From an uncultured Porphyromonadaceae bacterium (GTDB taxonomy: Bacteria > Bacteroidota > Bacteroidia > Bacteroidales > Muribaculaceae): a DNA stretch of 5,888 nt. The translations under genes were made by a program, and so were the position numbers. The DNA lies in assembly GCA_947176545.1 (NCBI GenBank), contig CAMWRB010000085.1, positions 1 through 5,888 of the forward strand, given 5' to 3'. Positions within the stretch are counted from its first letter, which is position 1; each line of letters starts with the position of its first letter. Of this stretch, positions 1 to 5,888 are shown one piece after another. The notes beneath the pieces were generated by a model. That model was not told the origin of the DNA. It saw nothing but the letters and a program-made list of their open reading frames with translations, and did no database searches.

Positions 1-1010
1 CTCTTAACTTTGGACATGCCCGCTTTTACCAAATCCGGAGTCAGTTCACCGGTAAGGTTCAATTCTCCGGACAATTTGCCATATATCTTGCCGCCACGGT
101 TAAGTGCGCCTCTGAGTTTACGTTCTATTACCGGCTGGCCTTCCTCGATGACCATGATTGATTCGCACTCGTCGAAGAGTCTGTTAAGCATCTTGGTCGG
201 CAGAGGATATTGTGAAATCTTAACAGTCGGGAAAGGAATGCCGTCAGGGAAAACCTCATTAAGATAATTCCATGCCAGACCGCTCACCACGATACCGAGA
301 CTCTTGTCCTCACCATCGATATACTTGTTGAACGGAGACTTCTCGGATTCTTCCTCAAATGCTTTGTTATCCTCCAGAAGACGTTTGTATCTCTCCTTGG
401 AAACGGCCGGCATCAGAACCCACTGTCTCAAATTCTTGGGATAATGCAATTCATTCTCAGGGAGTGTCTCCGTATCCACTTCAACGACAGCACGGCTATG
501 ACTCAGACGGGTAACCAATCTGACCATCACGGGTATGGCAAGACGTTCTGACAACTCAAATCCGTAACGGGCCATATCGTAGGCTTCCTGCTGGTCGGAG
601 GGCTCGAGAATGGGCATTAATGCAAAATCGGCATAGAAGCGTGAGTCCTGCTCATTCTGTGAACTGTGCATGGAGGGGTCATCGGCAGCTATAACCAATA
701 ATCCGCCGTTCGCTCCGGTCATAGCACTATTGACAAAGGCATCGGCAGCCACATTCATGCCGACATGCTTCATTGAAACAATTGCGCGTTTACCGCAATA
801 TGACATACCGAGGGCCTCCTCGACTGCCGTCTTCTCATTGCTGCTCCAGTGGCTGTGTATCTTACGTTCACGTGCCGTCGGGTCTGACTGCACAAACTCC
901 AGAATTTCCGTTGACGGAGTGCCGGGATAGGCGTAAGCACCTGAGAGACCGGCGCGTATCGCACCCAATGCCAAGGCTTCATCGCCCAATAATAACTGTC
1001 TGGTTTTCAT
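1..1010 (-). CDS. iorA: Indolepyruvate:ferredoxin oxidoreductase alpha subunit, N-terminal part (cut by window edge)
   Basis: The reading frame runs leftward from the ATG at 1010-1008 and stays open for 336 codons to the window edge, so the C-terminal part is missing. The family oxidises aryl pyruvates such as indolepyruvate to aryl-acetyl-CoA with ferredoxin as electron acceptor, or runs in reverse, in the cytoplasm, using thiamine diphosphate (TPP). Visible signatures are YPGTPSTEI at residues 28-36, WSSNEKTAVEEALG at 55-68 (E59 is the likely TPP-activating glutamate), KHVGMNVAADAFVN at 81-94 and DDPSMHSSQNEQDSR at 110-124, as in the N-terminal pyruvate-ferredoxin oxidoreductase-like domain of IorA. 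The TPP-binding domain and C-terminal ferredoxin-type cysteine clusters expected in this family would lie beyond the left edge, as would iorB if it follows. The start is chosen because MKTRQLLLGDEALALGAI matches the usual IorA N-terminus. No Shine-Dalgarno sequence precedes it, as is usual in Bacteroidetes. It is transcribed away from the redox cluster and looks functionally unrelated. Confidence 0.93.
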   Translation of the reverse strand, partial: MKTRQLLLGDEALALGAIRAGLSGAYAYPGTPSTEILEFVQSDPTARERKIHSHWSSNEKTAVEEALGMSYCGKRAIVSMKHVGMNVAADAFVNSAMTGANGGLLVIAADDPSMHSSQNEQDSRFYADFALMPILEPSDQQEAYDMARYGFELSERLAIPVMVRLVTRLSHSRAVVEVDTETLPENELHYPKNLRQWVLMPAVSKERYKRLLEDNKAFEEESEKSPFNKYIDGEDKSLGIVVSGLAWNYLNEVFPDGIPFPTVKISQYPLPTKMLNRLFDECESIMVIEEGQPVIERKLRGALNRGGKIYGKLSGELNLTGELTPDLVKAGMSKVK

Positions 1011-1040
1011 TTATGATATTAGATTAAATGTTAAATTGAT

Positions 1041-1055
1041 TTCGCTGATAGCGAA
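1041..1055 (-). promoter_or_regulatory. Small hairpin in the iorA leader
   Basis: TTCGCT and AGCGAA form a perfect 6-base inverted repeat around a 3-base loop. It begins 30 bases upstream of the iorA start codon and lies inside the untranslated leader predicted from the promoter at 1093-1123. It could affect translation or message stability, or be an operator, or be chance. Six pairs are few, so confidence is low. Confidence 0.3.
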
Positions 1056-1092
1056 TGTCATCTATCGTCGCAACATACATATGCGAGCACCG

Positions 1093-1123
1093 CAAATATA
1101 AAAAATTTGAAGTTAAATTCAAA
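1093..1123 (-). promoter_or_regulatory. Bacteroidetes-type promoter for iorA
   Basis: Read on the minus strand, TTTG (1123-1120) is followed by exactly 19 bases and then TATATTTG (1100-1093). This is a full match to the published Bacteroides primary sigma consensus: TTTG near -33, a 19-21 base spacer, and TAnnTTTG near -7. The predicted transcription start is around 1086-1089, which gives a leader of roughly 75-80 bases before the iorA ATG. The match is exact in both boxes and in spacing; use in the cell is inferred. Confidence 0.75.
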
Positions 1124-1213
1124 CAATCACTGCCGTGCAACATATTTATCACGACATATTTTATAACATATTCCGAAAATTTACGTTATGTATAATATTT
1201 TTATTAACTTAGC

Positions 1214-1242
1214 GGTTGCAACCTTTGGACACTTCGTGTGTC
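1214..1242 (+). promoter_or_regulatory. Adjacent inverted repeats and weak promoter candidate upstream of the thioredoxin gene
   Basis: GGTTGCAACC (1214-1223) is a perfect 10-base palindrome. It is followed by GACAC, a 5-base loop and GTGTC (1228-1242). Between and overlapping them lies AACCTTTG (1220-1227), one base off the TAnnTTTG -7 box, but the matching -33 box upstream is poor. Alternatively, TTTG at 1224-1227 could be a -33 box with TATAAATA (1249-1256) as a weak -7 box 21 bases on. Either model would place the palindromes where a regulator could act on the thioredoxin gene. Neither promoter model is strong. Confidence 0.3.
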
Positions 1243-1324
1243 AAATACTATAAATACACCTGACTCCATGAATCTTTCATAAAGGGTGTACTGTAATTTG
1301 AACAATAATTATAACAATATCAGT

Positions 1325-1810
1325 ATGTTCAAGAAATTATTTATCTCTGCTCTTCTGCTCTGCGGCGCATCATCCGCATTCGCAGACCTTCCTGCTGTTA
1401 CGCTGCAGGATATCGATGGCAACACAGTCAATACTGCAGAACTTTACAACGATGGCAAACCGATGGTGATTTCATTCTTTGCTACCTGGTGTAAACCCTG
1501 CATGCGCGAATTGAAAGCTATCCATGAGGTCTATCCCGATTGGCAGGATGAGACAGGTGTAAGAGTTATCGCCGTCTCCACCGATACAGCGCAGGACGCT
1601 CAGAAGGTTAAGCCCCTCGTTGCCTCAAAAGGTTGGGAATATCAGGTTTTGCTCGACCCCAGCGAGGAGTTCAAACGTCAGCTCGGTGTCAATGATATTC
1701 CTCATGTTTTCGTTGTTGATGGCAAAGGTAATATCGTCTGGAATCATCAGGGATACATCGACGGTGGCGAAGAGGATATACTTGAAGCCGTCAAAAAGGC
1801 TGCCGAATAA
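1325..1810 (+). CDS. Secreted TlpA-like thioredoxin-fold thiol-disulfide oxidoreductase
   Basis: This 161-residue protein starts with a classic signal peptide: MFKK, a hydrophobic core, and AFA before D21, a signal peptidase I site. The mature part is a single thioredoxin-fold domain of the TlpA/AhpC-TSA-like type. ATWCKPC holds the active-site pair C56 and C59, and the conserved cis-proline is P126 in NDIPHVFVVD. TlpA-type proteins exchange disulfides in the periplasm, usually as reductants fed by DsbD or CcdA. Here a dsbD gene lies in the same direction about 2.9 kb downstream, a plausible electron source. The frame could be extended upstream to a GTG at 1286, but that would add 13 Asn-rich residues ahead of the signal peptide, so the ATG at 1325 is preferred. 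The leader before it is A/T-rich with no Shine-Dalgarno sequence. The only other cysteine is C13, inside the signal peptide, so the mature protein has just the catalytic pair. The exact substrate cannot be told from sequence. Confidence 0.92.
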   Translation: MFKKLFISALLLCGASSAFADLPAVTLQDIDGNTVNTAELYNDGKPMVISFFATWCKPCMRELKAIHEVYPDWQDETGVRVIAVSTDTAQDAQKVKPLVASKGWEYQVLLDPSEEFKRQLGVNDIPHVFVVDGKGNIVWNHQGYIDGGEEDILEAVKKAAE

Positions 1811-1855
1811 AACGGCGCTCAGTTAAGACAACTATCCGTATGATTCCGACATGAC

Positions 1856-1865
1856 AGTCCGGACT
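1856..1865. repeat. Perfect 10-base palindrome AGTCCGGACT
   Basis: AGTCCGGACT equals its own reverse complement. It overlaps a second odd-centred repeat, CCGGA-C-TCCGG (1859-1869). It lies 46 bases after the thioredoxin stop codon and just ahead of the long stem-loop. It could be a protein-binding site or a weak hairpin; a chance origin is possible. Confidence 0.25.
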
Positions 1866-1882
1866 CCGGCAATCTGTATTTA

Positions 1883-1926
1883 ACGTATAATGTATGACCG
1901 TCTTTGGGCAGTCATACATTGTGCGT
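1883..1926 (+). terminator. Long stem-loop between the thioredoxin and barrel genes (possible terminator or RNA processing element)
   Basis: AATGTATGAC (1889-1898) pairs perfectly with GTCATACATT (1911-1920) around a 12-base loop. Outward from this, bases 1883-1888 pair with 1921-1926 through four canonical pairs and two G-U wobbles, giving a stem of about 16 pairs in plus-strand RNA. The two G-U pairs become A-C mismatches on the other strand, which suggests the structure works in rightward transcripts. There is no run of U directly after the stem (AATAAGATGAATGTTTC follows), so a textbook intrinsic terminator is not shown. It begins 73 bases after the thioredoxin stop. It may end or attenuate that message, or protect its 3' end. 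The remaining bases up to 2034 are A/T-rich, and I found no convincing promoter there for the barrel gene. Confidence 0.5.
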
Positions 1927-2034
1927 ATTAATAAGATGAATGTTTCTTAACTCTCACAGACTTTCCGCACATTATCATTTTAGACAAGCCAAGATATTGA
2001 AACATAATACATAAACTATCCTATATCTAATACT

Positions 2035-3810
2035 ATGCGCCAAGTTCAATTAAGAAAAGTCGCACCTCTCGCCCTCTTGCTGACATCACTTCCGGCCTTA
2101 GCTCTGGATGTAACTTCGGCTAACGATACCACCAATCTCATTCCGCGGACTTTCCACGGTGAGACCGTCATGGTGCCCGATGTACCATATTCAGACCCGA
2201 ACCCGAGCTGGTGGTCGAAAGTGCGTGCCTCAGGAGCCATTCAGACTGAATTTATGGTTCCGCTGCAGGATGAAGCTCTTATGACACCGAAGTATGAAAA
2301 ACCCGTGCTTAACAACACCTATTTCGACTTCACTGTCAATGCACCGTATATCGCAGTGGGAGCTCGTTTCCAATGGACAAAATATCCGCTCCCCGGCTAT
2401 GTCAAGGAGTTTAACGGATGGGGCGTTCCATATTTCTGGGCAACAGGACGATACAAATGGTTTCAGATTACAGCCGGTGACTTCTACGAACAGTTCGGCT
2501 CAGGCTTGATACTTCGCACATATCAGGACCGTGCGCTCGGAGTCGATGGCGCTCTGCGTGGCGGACGTTTAAAACTCAATCCGACCAACGGACTCTTCAT
2601 AGCCGCTCTCGCCGGCAAGGAGAGATACTTCTGGACTCATAACCCGGCATGGATATGGGGTGCGGACGCCGAATGGTCGCTCAATGAGTCTTTCCCCAAG
2701 GCATTCGGCAACCGTTATGGTGTCACTCTCGGATTTTCATATGTCGGCAAGCATCAGGGGCAGCAAATTATCCCTGTGGCACCGGAAGAGATTTATAAAC
2801 TCTACCTGCCGGAAAATGTTGCTGCCTTTGACGCCCGCGTAAAGGCTCGCCTCAATGACTTCAACATTTTGGCCGAGTTTGCCACCAAGAACAATGACCC
2901 GGACTATATTAACCACTATATTTACTCCCGTGGTCATGCCGAACTTCTCTCTGTAAGCTATACCAAAGCCGGCTTCTCCGGTTTCATACAGGCTAAACGC
3001 AGCGAGAATATGAGCTATATGTCCAACCGTATTGACGAGGGTGAGGACGGCAACGGATTTATCAATCATCTCCCGGCGTTCACCAATACCCAGACTTACA
3101 CACTGGCCGCCATGTATCCCTACGCAACCGACTGGAACGGCGAATGGGCATTTCAGGCTCAGTTGGGTTACACATTCAAACGTGGCACGGCTTTAGGTGG
3201 CAAATACGGAACTTCCATTCGACTCTCCGCTTCGTATATCTCAGACCTTGACCACTCCGCGCCACTCGGTTTTCCCCCGACTGCACAGATGGGCTCCAAT
3301 GGTGACGGTGCCGCATTCTGGAAAATCGGTTCACTCAGATATTCAGACCTGAATCTCGAAATCAACAAGAAATTCAGTAAGAAACTCCAGTTTACTCTCT
3401 TCTACCTGTTCCAGAAATTCAACAACGAGAAAATCTTCGGTGAGAATGATAACGGCGCTATTGTAACAGCCAACACTGTCATCCTCGAAGGTCAATGGAA
3501 GATGATGAAGAAGGCTCAGCTTCGTTGGGAACTTCAATATCTCACCACCAAGCAGGATAAAGGAGACTGGATGGCCGGTTTGATAGAGCTGTCTCTGGCT
3601 CCTCACTGGATGTTCACCCTTACCGACACTTATAATATCGGTGAGACCAAACTGAATTATTACAGCGCGATGGTTACATATAACTACCGTGCCAACCGCT
3701 TCTCACTCTCATTCGGACGCAATCGCGCCGGATTCAACTGCGCAGGCGGTGTGTGCCGCTGGGTTCCCGCCACAAAGGGATTCAACCTTACTTACAATTA
3801 CACTTTCTAA
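2035..3810 (+). CDS. DUF6029-type outer-membrane beta-barrel protein
   Basis: This 591-residue protein has a signal peptide (MRQVQLRK, a hydrophobic core, cleavage likely after ALA at residue 23). The mature part is rich in alternating aromatic and polar strands and ends in phenylalanine (NLTYNYTF), the usual C-terminal signature of outer-membrane barrels. The block GDFYEQFGSGLILRTYQDR (148-166), continued by GALRGGRLKL, and the tail GGVCRWVPATKGF resemble what I recall of the Bacteroidetes DUF6029 family, whose function is unknown. The only two cysteines, C569 and C574, sit close together just before the last strand and could form a disulfide. No TonB-box plug domain is seen, so it is not a SusC-like transporter. 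The Omp28-like gene follows after 20 bases and dsbD after that, suggesting co-transcription and a shared envelope role. The ATG at 2035 is chosen because it directly precedes the signal peptide; the leader is A/T-rich and lacks a Shine-Dalgarno sequence. Barrel assignment is firm; the family name is from memory. Confidence 0.85.
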   Translation: MRQVQLRKVAPLALLLTSLPALALDVTSANDTTNLIPRTFHGETVMVPDVPYSDPNPSWWSKVRASGAIQTEFMVPLQDEALMTPKYEKPVLNNTYFDFTVNAPYIAVGARFQWTKYPLPGYVKEFNGWGVPYFWATGRYKWFQITAGDFYEQFGSGLILRTYQDRALGVDGALRGGRLKLNPTNGLFIAALAGKERYFWTHNPAWIWGADAEWSLNESFPKAFGNRYGVTLGFSYVGKHQGQQIIPVAPEEIYKLYLPENVAAFDARVKARLNDFNILAEFATKNNDPDYINHYIYSRGHAELLSVSYTKAGFSGFIQAKRSENMSYMSNRIDEGEDGNGFINHLPAFTNTQTYTLAAMYPYATDWNGEWAFQAQLGYTFKRGTALGGKYGTSIRLSASYISDLDHSAPLGFPPTAQMGSNGDGAAFWKIGSLRYSDLNLEINKKFSKKLQFTLFYLFQKFNNEKIFGENDNGAIVTANTVILEGQWKMMKKAQLRWELQYLTTKQDKGDWMAGLIELSLAPHWMFTLTDTYNIGETKLNYYSAMVTYNYRANRFSLSFGRNRAGFNCAGGVCRWVPATKGFNLTYNYTF

Positions 3811-3830
3811 CATCTTACGATTTTATAAAT

Positions 3831-4652
3831 ATGAATATTTTAAAATATAATATACCTGTTGCATTAGCCGCCGTGATGTTCGGTCTGGCTTCATGTGATA
3901 ATATCGCTGAGGATGATAGATTTGTCGATTATGACCGTCCGACGGTAGAACGTAAAATCGTCATCTTCGAATTTACAGGACAACGTTGCCGTAACTGTCC
4001 CGCAGGAGCAGCTGCTGGCCACTCTATTCTCGAGAATAATCCCGACGACGTCTTTGCCATCAACCTCCATCCGGAGAATACCCAGTACACTCTCCCGTTG
4101 GGCAATCTGAAGCTCACATCGCCGGCTGCAACGTTCCTGTACCAATATTACCAGCCATCGGCATTCCCGGCAGCATGTATCAACGGCGGCCAACCGATTA
4201 ATAACACATTCACATGGAGCAGCGAAGTCAGCACGGCGCTCTCTATGTCATCACCGGCCACGCTGAATCTGACTACCGAATATAATGCCGAAACCCGCGA
4301 ACTGACTGTCAACTATAACTCCAAATTCAATGAATACACGACCAAGGAGGTTTTGGTGCAGTTGTATCTTCTCGAAGACGGAATAGTCGGCATGCAGCAA
4401 TCCTCAACCGGACTGATACGTGACTATGTCCACAATCACGTGCTCCGCACGACATTATATAATGATTGGGGAAACTCCCTCGGAGACTATTTTGAAGTCG
4501 AACAGGAGGTATCCGGCACAGCATCCATCACCCTCTCGGAAGATTGGGACGCATCTGAATGCACGGTTGTCGGATGTCTTATATCAGCCGGTGACAAGTC
4601 ATTCCTCCAGGCTGCCGGAGCAGACGTAGTGACCGACTCGAACAATGAATAA
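3831..4652 (+). CDS. Omp28-type lipoprotein with thioredoxin-like CxxC domain
   Basis: This 273-residue protein begins with a lipoprotein signal peptide whose lipobox LASC puts the lipidated cysteine at C22. Acidic residues follow (D23, then EDD at 27-29), loosely like the surface-export signals described for Bacteroidetes lipoproteins. VIFEFTGQRCRNCPAGA (44-60) looks like the first strand and active-site helix of a thioredoxin fold, with C53 and C56 as CxxC. SAFPAACINGG (110-120) probably corresponds to the cis-proline region, with P113. This arrangement is typical of Omp28-related proteins, first described from Porphyromonas gingivalis as an outer-membrane antigen. Further cysteines are C116, C244 and C249. 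The C-terminal half (about 140-260) looks beta-rich. The frame is open upstream to 3753 inside the barrel gene, but the ATG at 3831 is chosen because it gives a proper lipoprotein signal. It sits 20 bases after the barrel gene and 22 before dsbD. Redox activity is inferred from the motif. Confidence 0.85.
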   Translation: MNILKYNIPVALAAVMFGLASCDNIAEDDRFVDYDRPTVERKIVIFEFTGQRCRNCPAGAAAGHSILENNPDDVFAINLHPENTQYTLPLGNLKLTSPAATFLYQYYQPSAFPAACINGGQPINNTFTWSSEVSTALSMSSPATLNLTTEYNAETRELTVNYNSKFNEYTTKEVLVQLYLLEDGIVGMQQSSTGLIRDYVHNHVLRTTLYNDWGNSLGDYFEVEQEVSGTASITLSEDWDASECTVVGCLISAGDKSFLQAAGADVVTDSNNE

Positions 4653-4674
4653 TTCTAACATTACAACTAAATAA

Positions 4675-5888
4675 ATGAAACGGTATCTTCTTACATTATC
4701 ACTCATTCTGACAGCTGTATGCTCCTTTGCGGCTGATGCTGTCAAATGGTCAGTGACGCTAACCAATGACAAGACAGACCATCCTTCAGTTGTCATTACA
4801 GCCAACATCAATCCCGGTTACCATCTCTATGCCGTGGACAATCCTGCCGGGGGGTCCATGCCGCTCAACTTTTATTTTGACGTTAAAGGTTGTAAGCTGT
4901 CCGGCAAACCTGTAGCCAACCATAAGTACACCGTGGAGTATGATGACGTTTTCGAGGTCAATCAGCACTTCTACACCAACTCTGTCACCTTTACACAAAA
5001 GATTATCCCGACTTCAGCGGATTATTCGGTGAATGTCGAGATACAGGGACAGGCTTGCAATGACACGGGATGTGTTCAGGTGGGCGATGCGAAGTTGCTC
5101 AAAGGCACATGCCCCGGAATTGAAAAAAAGGATGAGGCTGCATCTGCTGAAAATGAGAAGCAGGTAGAGGCTCTGACAGCCATGACCGACTCCCTGCAGG
5201 AAGCCGAGCCCTTTATGACACCGGAGGCCAACCTCTCGGGTGTTGAGGCCGACAAATCCTGGTGGAACAACGTTGAGGCCGAACTGCGTGTCTTCGAGGA
5301 TGCTCCCGAGCAGCAGGGACGCAGTCTCTGGTATATATTCATCGCCGGCTTTATCGGCGGTCTTATCGCACTCGTTACACCGTGTGTATGGCCTATGATA
5401 CCGATGACTGTTTCATTCTTCCTCAAGCAAAACAAGGATAGAAAGAAATCTATCGGTCAGGCTACCCTGTATGGTCTCGCCATCATCGTCATTTATGTCG
5501 TTCTCGGACTTCTGGTGACAATAATATTCGGAGCATCCGCGCTCAATGAACTGGCCACTTCGGCTCTCTTCAACATCATCTTCTTCCTGCTGCTCGTAGT
5601 GTTTGCAATCTCGTTCATGGGAGGCTTCGAGCTGACTCTTCCCGCCTCATGGACCAACAAGATGGACTCCAAGGTTGATTCAACCACCGGTGCCCTCTCC
5701 ATATTCTTCATGGCCTTCACTCTGGTGCTGGTATCATTCTCTTGTACCGGCCCCATCATCGGAACACTCCTCGTTGAGGCAGCCGCGACATCCAACTTCG
5801 TATCTCCGGCTGTCGGAATGTTCGGATTTGCATTGGCTATTGCACTTCCCTTCTCACTCTTTGCGATGTTCCCGACCATGCTCAAGGC
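4675..5888 (+). CDS. dsbD: Thiol:disulfide interchange protein DsbD, N-terminal and transmembrane part (cut by window edge)
   Basis: The frame opens at ATG 4675, 22 bases after the Omp28-like gene, and continues for 404 codons to the right edge. A signal peptide (MKRYLLTLSLILTAVCSFAA) leads into a periplasmic immunoglobulin-like DsbD alpha domain, with GYHLYAVDNPAGGSMPLNF at 48-66 and the likely active pair C128 and C133 in GQACNDTGC. An acidic linker (about 150-215) ending in SWWNNVEAEL connects to the transmembrane beta domain. Hydrophobic segments lie at about 219-240, 262-285, 297-318, 342-365 and 377-400. The membrane cysteines are C237 in TPCVWPMIP and C357 in SFSCTGPIIG. DsbD takes electrons from cytoplasmic thioredoxin and passes them to periplasmic thioredoxin-fold proteins. 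The remaining helices and the C-terminal thioredoxin-like gamma domain expected in the family lie outside the window. The TlpA-like and Omp28-like products encoded upstream are candidate electron acceptors. Confidence 0.93.
   Translation, partial: MKRYLLTLSLILTAVCSFAADAVKWSVTLTNDKTDHPSVVITANINPGYHLYAVDNPAGGSMPLNFYFDVKGCKLSGKPVANHKYTVEYDDVFEVNQHFYTNSVTFTQKIIPTSADYSVNVEIQGQACNDTGCVQVGDAKLLKGTCPGIEKKDEAASAENEKQVEALTAMTDSLQEAEPFMTPEANLSGVEADKSWWNNVEAELRVFEDAPEQQGRSLWYIFIAGFIGGLIALVTPCVWPMIPMTVSFFLKQNKDRKKSIGQATLYGLAIIVIYVVLGLLVTIIFGASALNELATSALFNIIFFLLLVVFAISFMGGFELTLPASWTNKMDSKVDSTTGALSIFFMAFTLVLVSFSCTGPIIGTLLVEAAATSNFVSPAVGMFGFALAIALPFSLFAMFPTMLK

Larger units (their letters stand above)
1011..1324. 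other. Divergent intergenic region between iorA and the thioredoxin gene
   Basis: This 314-base stretch is clearly more A/T-rich than the flanking genes and has no credible coding frame. It holds the iorA promoter candidate (1093-1123), a short hairpin in the iorA leader (1041-1055), and adjacent inverted repeats with a weaker promoter candidate for the rightward genes (1214-1242). The stretch at about 1140-1210 is mostly A/T and shows no further structure that I can support. Confidence 0.8.

Noticed and set aside
670..1027. Open frames on both strands overlapping the start of iorA
   Set aside because: They are out of frame with a clearly conserved IorA sequence and have no recognisable protein features.
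1286..1324. GTG start 39 bases upstream of the thioredoxin ATG
   Set aside because: It would add 13 Asn-rich residues ahead of a well-formed signal peptide; the ATG at 1325 gives a normal secreted protein.
1835..1868. Repeated TCCG tetramers (1835, 1845, 1858, 1865) as a possible direct-repeat array
   Set aside because: The unit is only four bases and the spacing is irregular, so chance is the simpler explanation.
1939..1980. Promoter for the barrel gene (AATGTTTC at 1939-1946 or TATCATTT at 1973-1980)
   Set aside because: Both are poor matches to TAnnTTTG and neither has a TTTG at the required spacing.
3753..3830. Upstream ATG for the Omp28-like gene overlapping the barrel gene
   Set aside because: The extra 26 residues come from the other frame of the conserved barrel C-terminus, and would bury the lipoprotein signal peptide.
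5076..5885. Long minus-strand open frames (119 and 130 residues) opposite dsbD
   Set aside because: The plus-strand frame has conserved DsbD motifs and membrane segments; the minus-strand frames are low-complexity, Ser/Ala-rich shadows.

Overview
The window looks like chromosomal DNA from a member of the Bacteroidales. Muribaculaceae-like is a guess from the intermediate base composition and protein style. Four things support the order: A/T-rich leaders without Shine-Dalgarno sequences, a promoter that matches the Bacteroidetes sigma-factor consensus (TTTG, 19-base spacer, TAnnTTTG), a DUF6029-type outer-membrane barrel, and an Omp28-type lipoprotein. No mobile elements, CRISPR arrays, tRNA or rRNA genes were seen.

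Layout: bases 1-1010, minus strand, hold the N-terminal 336 codons of iorA (indolepyruvate:ferredoxin oxidoreductase alpha subunit), cut by the left edge. Bases 1011-1324 are a divergent intergenic region. It carries a strong iorA promoter candidate, a small hairpin in the iorA leader, and two adjacent inverted repeats upstream of the rightward genes. Reading rightward come a secreted TlpA-like thioredoxin (1325-1810), a 224-base gap with a long stem-loop (1883-1926), a DUF6029-type outer-membrane beta-barrel (2035-3810), an Omp28-type lipoprotein with a thioredoxin-like CxxC (3831-4652), and the first 404 codons of dsbD (4675 to the right edge). The last three genes are separated by only 20 and 22 bases and probably form an operon. 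The thioredoxin gene is probably regulated together with them or partly uncoupled at the stem-loop.

Working together: all four rightward genes encode envelope proteins, and three have recognisable thiol-disulfide features. DsbD carries electrons from the cytoplasm across the inner membrane. The TlpA-like protein is a natural soluble periplasmic acceptor. The Omp28-like lipoprotein places a CxxC thioredoxin-like domain at a membrane surface, probably the outer membrane. The barrel has only two cysteines, four residues apart near its C-terminus. The most interesting reading is a dedicated reductive relay from inner to outer membrane, with the barrel as partner or client. Gene identities are reasonably secure; the relay is inference.
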